DNA of 35,923 nucleotides from Methanomethylicus sp964513415 (GTDB taxonomy: Archaea; Thermoproteota; Methanomethylicia; Methanomethylicales; Methanomethylicaceae): assembly GCA_964513415.1 (NCBI GenBank), contig CAZEMX010000012.1:1-35923 (forward strand), given 5' to 3'. Shown here in pieces: positions 35,578 to 35,923 of this stretch; positions within the stretch are counted from its first letter, which is position 1, and every line of letters starts with the position of its first letter. The notes beneath the pieces were generated by a model. It saw nothing but the letters and a program-made list of their open reading frames with translations, did no database searches and was not told where the DNA came from. The position numbers and the translations under genes were made by a program.

Positions 35578-35645
35578 TTAAGTAACTCTTTATATTCGTT
35601 CTGTATATGCTTTTGCAGTACACTTATATATTCCTCAAATATCAT
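35574..35645 (-). CDS. Very small hypothetical protein (23 aa)
   Basis: An ATG at 35645 opens a 23-codon frame, MIFEEYISVLQKHIQNEYKE and three more residues, ending in TGA that overlaps the next ATG (ATGA). It overlaps the 78-aa gene upstream by 11 bp. The sequence would form a single amphipathic helix. It may be a real micro-protein or only a bridge of translation between its two neighbours. The two overlaps are its only support. Confidence 0.4.
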   Translation of the reverse strand: MIFEEYISVLQKHIQNEYKELLK

Positions 35646-35871
35646 TTTCTTTTTCCTCCAAATATTTCTGTTCCAATAATTCTAACTCTGCAATCTCCGC
35701 TTCAAGAACATTGATTTGTTCCCTTGCATGTATGCGTGCATTTATAACTTCTTCGGATACAACCTTTTCAGGCTCATCATGCTTTCTTAGTACCTTGTAA
35801 TCTGTACGATTCAATAGCGACCTATATTCGTGTATTTTTTGATATTTCTTATTTATTTCTTCTTGATACAT
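35635..35871 (-). CDS. Small coiled-coil protein, possible tail-fibre accessory (78 aa)
   Basis: A 78-aa, highly charged, all-helical protein. The motif IHEYRSLLNRTDYKVLRKHDE, then ARIHAREQINVLEAEIAELE resembles the C-terminal part of small tail-fibre-associated or tail assembly proteins of other phages, where a D/S-x-DYK motif precedes A-R-x-x-x-R-x-x-I-x-x-LE. This similarity is recalled, not tested. It has the only strong Shine-Dalgarno sequence in the window, AGGAGG, 7 bases before ATG. It heads a run of three overlapping small genes and probably follows a larger gene outside the window. Confidence 0.7.
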   Translation of the reverse strand: MYQEEINKKYQKIHEYRSLLNRTDYKVLRKHDEPEKVVSEEVINARIHAREQINVLEAEIAELELLEQKYLEEKENDI

Positions 35872-35876
35872 AATTT

Positions 35877-35887
35877 ATCCTCCTTTT
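35877..35887 (-). promoter_or_regulatory. Strong Shine-Dalgarno ribosome-binding site
   Basis: The minus strand reads AAAAGGAGGAT, with AGGAGG 7 bases before the ATG at 35871. I checked upstream of the other late-arm genes except the 1659-aa gene, and of the plus-strand genes at 279 and 1974, and found nothing comparable; those starts have A/T-rich leaders. Bases 35888-35923 beyond it are open in no frame for long and probably hold the very end of an upstream minus-strand gene, whose frame cannot be decided. Confidence 0.75.
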
Positions 35888-35923
35888 AATTTTTAAGGTT
35901 CAAGTAGAAGAGCTGACACAACA

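Noticed and set aside
35888..35923. GGTTCAA at the right edge as the T-arm of a tRNA
   Set aside because: The flanking bases do not form the 5-bp T stem or an acceptor stem, and no anticodon arm can be seen before the window ends.
1..35923. CRISPR array, insertion sequence or transposase, tRNA or rRNA genes
   Set aside because: No regularly spaced direct repeats, transposase motifs or cloverleaf patterns were seen on either strand by eye; short tRNA-like elements could be missed without a program.

Overview
The window looks like a 35.9 kb piece of a crAss-like phage (order Crassvirales, podovirus-type phages of gut Bacteroidales). This rests on four things. The sequence is AT-rich and almost fully coding. 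It has two tightly packed, convergent gene arms. A crAss-type tail block (P22 gp4-like connector protein, then a very large muzzle/stabilisation protein) is followed by enormous virion cargo proteins. One of those giants carries the catalytic DxDxD signature of the crAss-like virion RNA polymerase. Translation starts are mostly A/T-rich without Shine-Dalgarno sequences, as is usual in Bacteroidota and their phages. The standard code fits: TAA, TGA and one TAG end genes, and no large gene has an internal stop.

Left arm (plus strand, 1-4346): the end of an upstream gene, an attC-like inverted repeat (48-169), and then about ten small genes. These include a deoxynucleoside monophosphate kinase, a possible stand-alone DnaA domain IV-like DNA-binding protein, a DUF932-family protein, a membrane-anchored coiled-coil protein resembling DUF6808, and a small gene (3687-3919) that lacks a normal start and seems frameshifted by one base in an A run. 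A strong two-way terminator (4349-4381) separates the arms.

Right arm (minus strand, read from 35923 down to 4380): three very small genes at the right edge, the first with an unusually strong ribosome-binding site. After them comes a run of nine genes with overlaps of a few bases or gaps of 30 bp or less: a PD-(D/E)XK nuclease, two conserved structural-module proteins with cysteine motifs, the gp4-like tail connector protein, a 1523-aa muzzle protein, 543-aa and 797-aa cargo-type proteins, a 4832-aa giant protein and a 1659-aa protein with two hydrophobic segments. The last four are probably packed in the head and injected with the DNA. The giant protein would transcribe early genes in the new cell, and the 1659-aa protein may help transport through the inner membrane.

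The most interesting material is the far C-terminus of the giant protein. After the polymerase core it carries a metallopeptidase-like segment that has lost the first histidine of HExxH, a DUF4326-like segment and two Rossmann-like (SLOG/molybdenum-carrier-like) segments. This would be a set of nucleotide-handling or decoy domains delivered with the polymerase. Other points for follow-up are the attC-like element and the frameshifted small gene. All family assignments come from reading motifs by eye; no database search was run.
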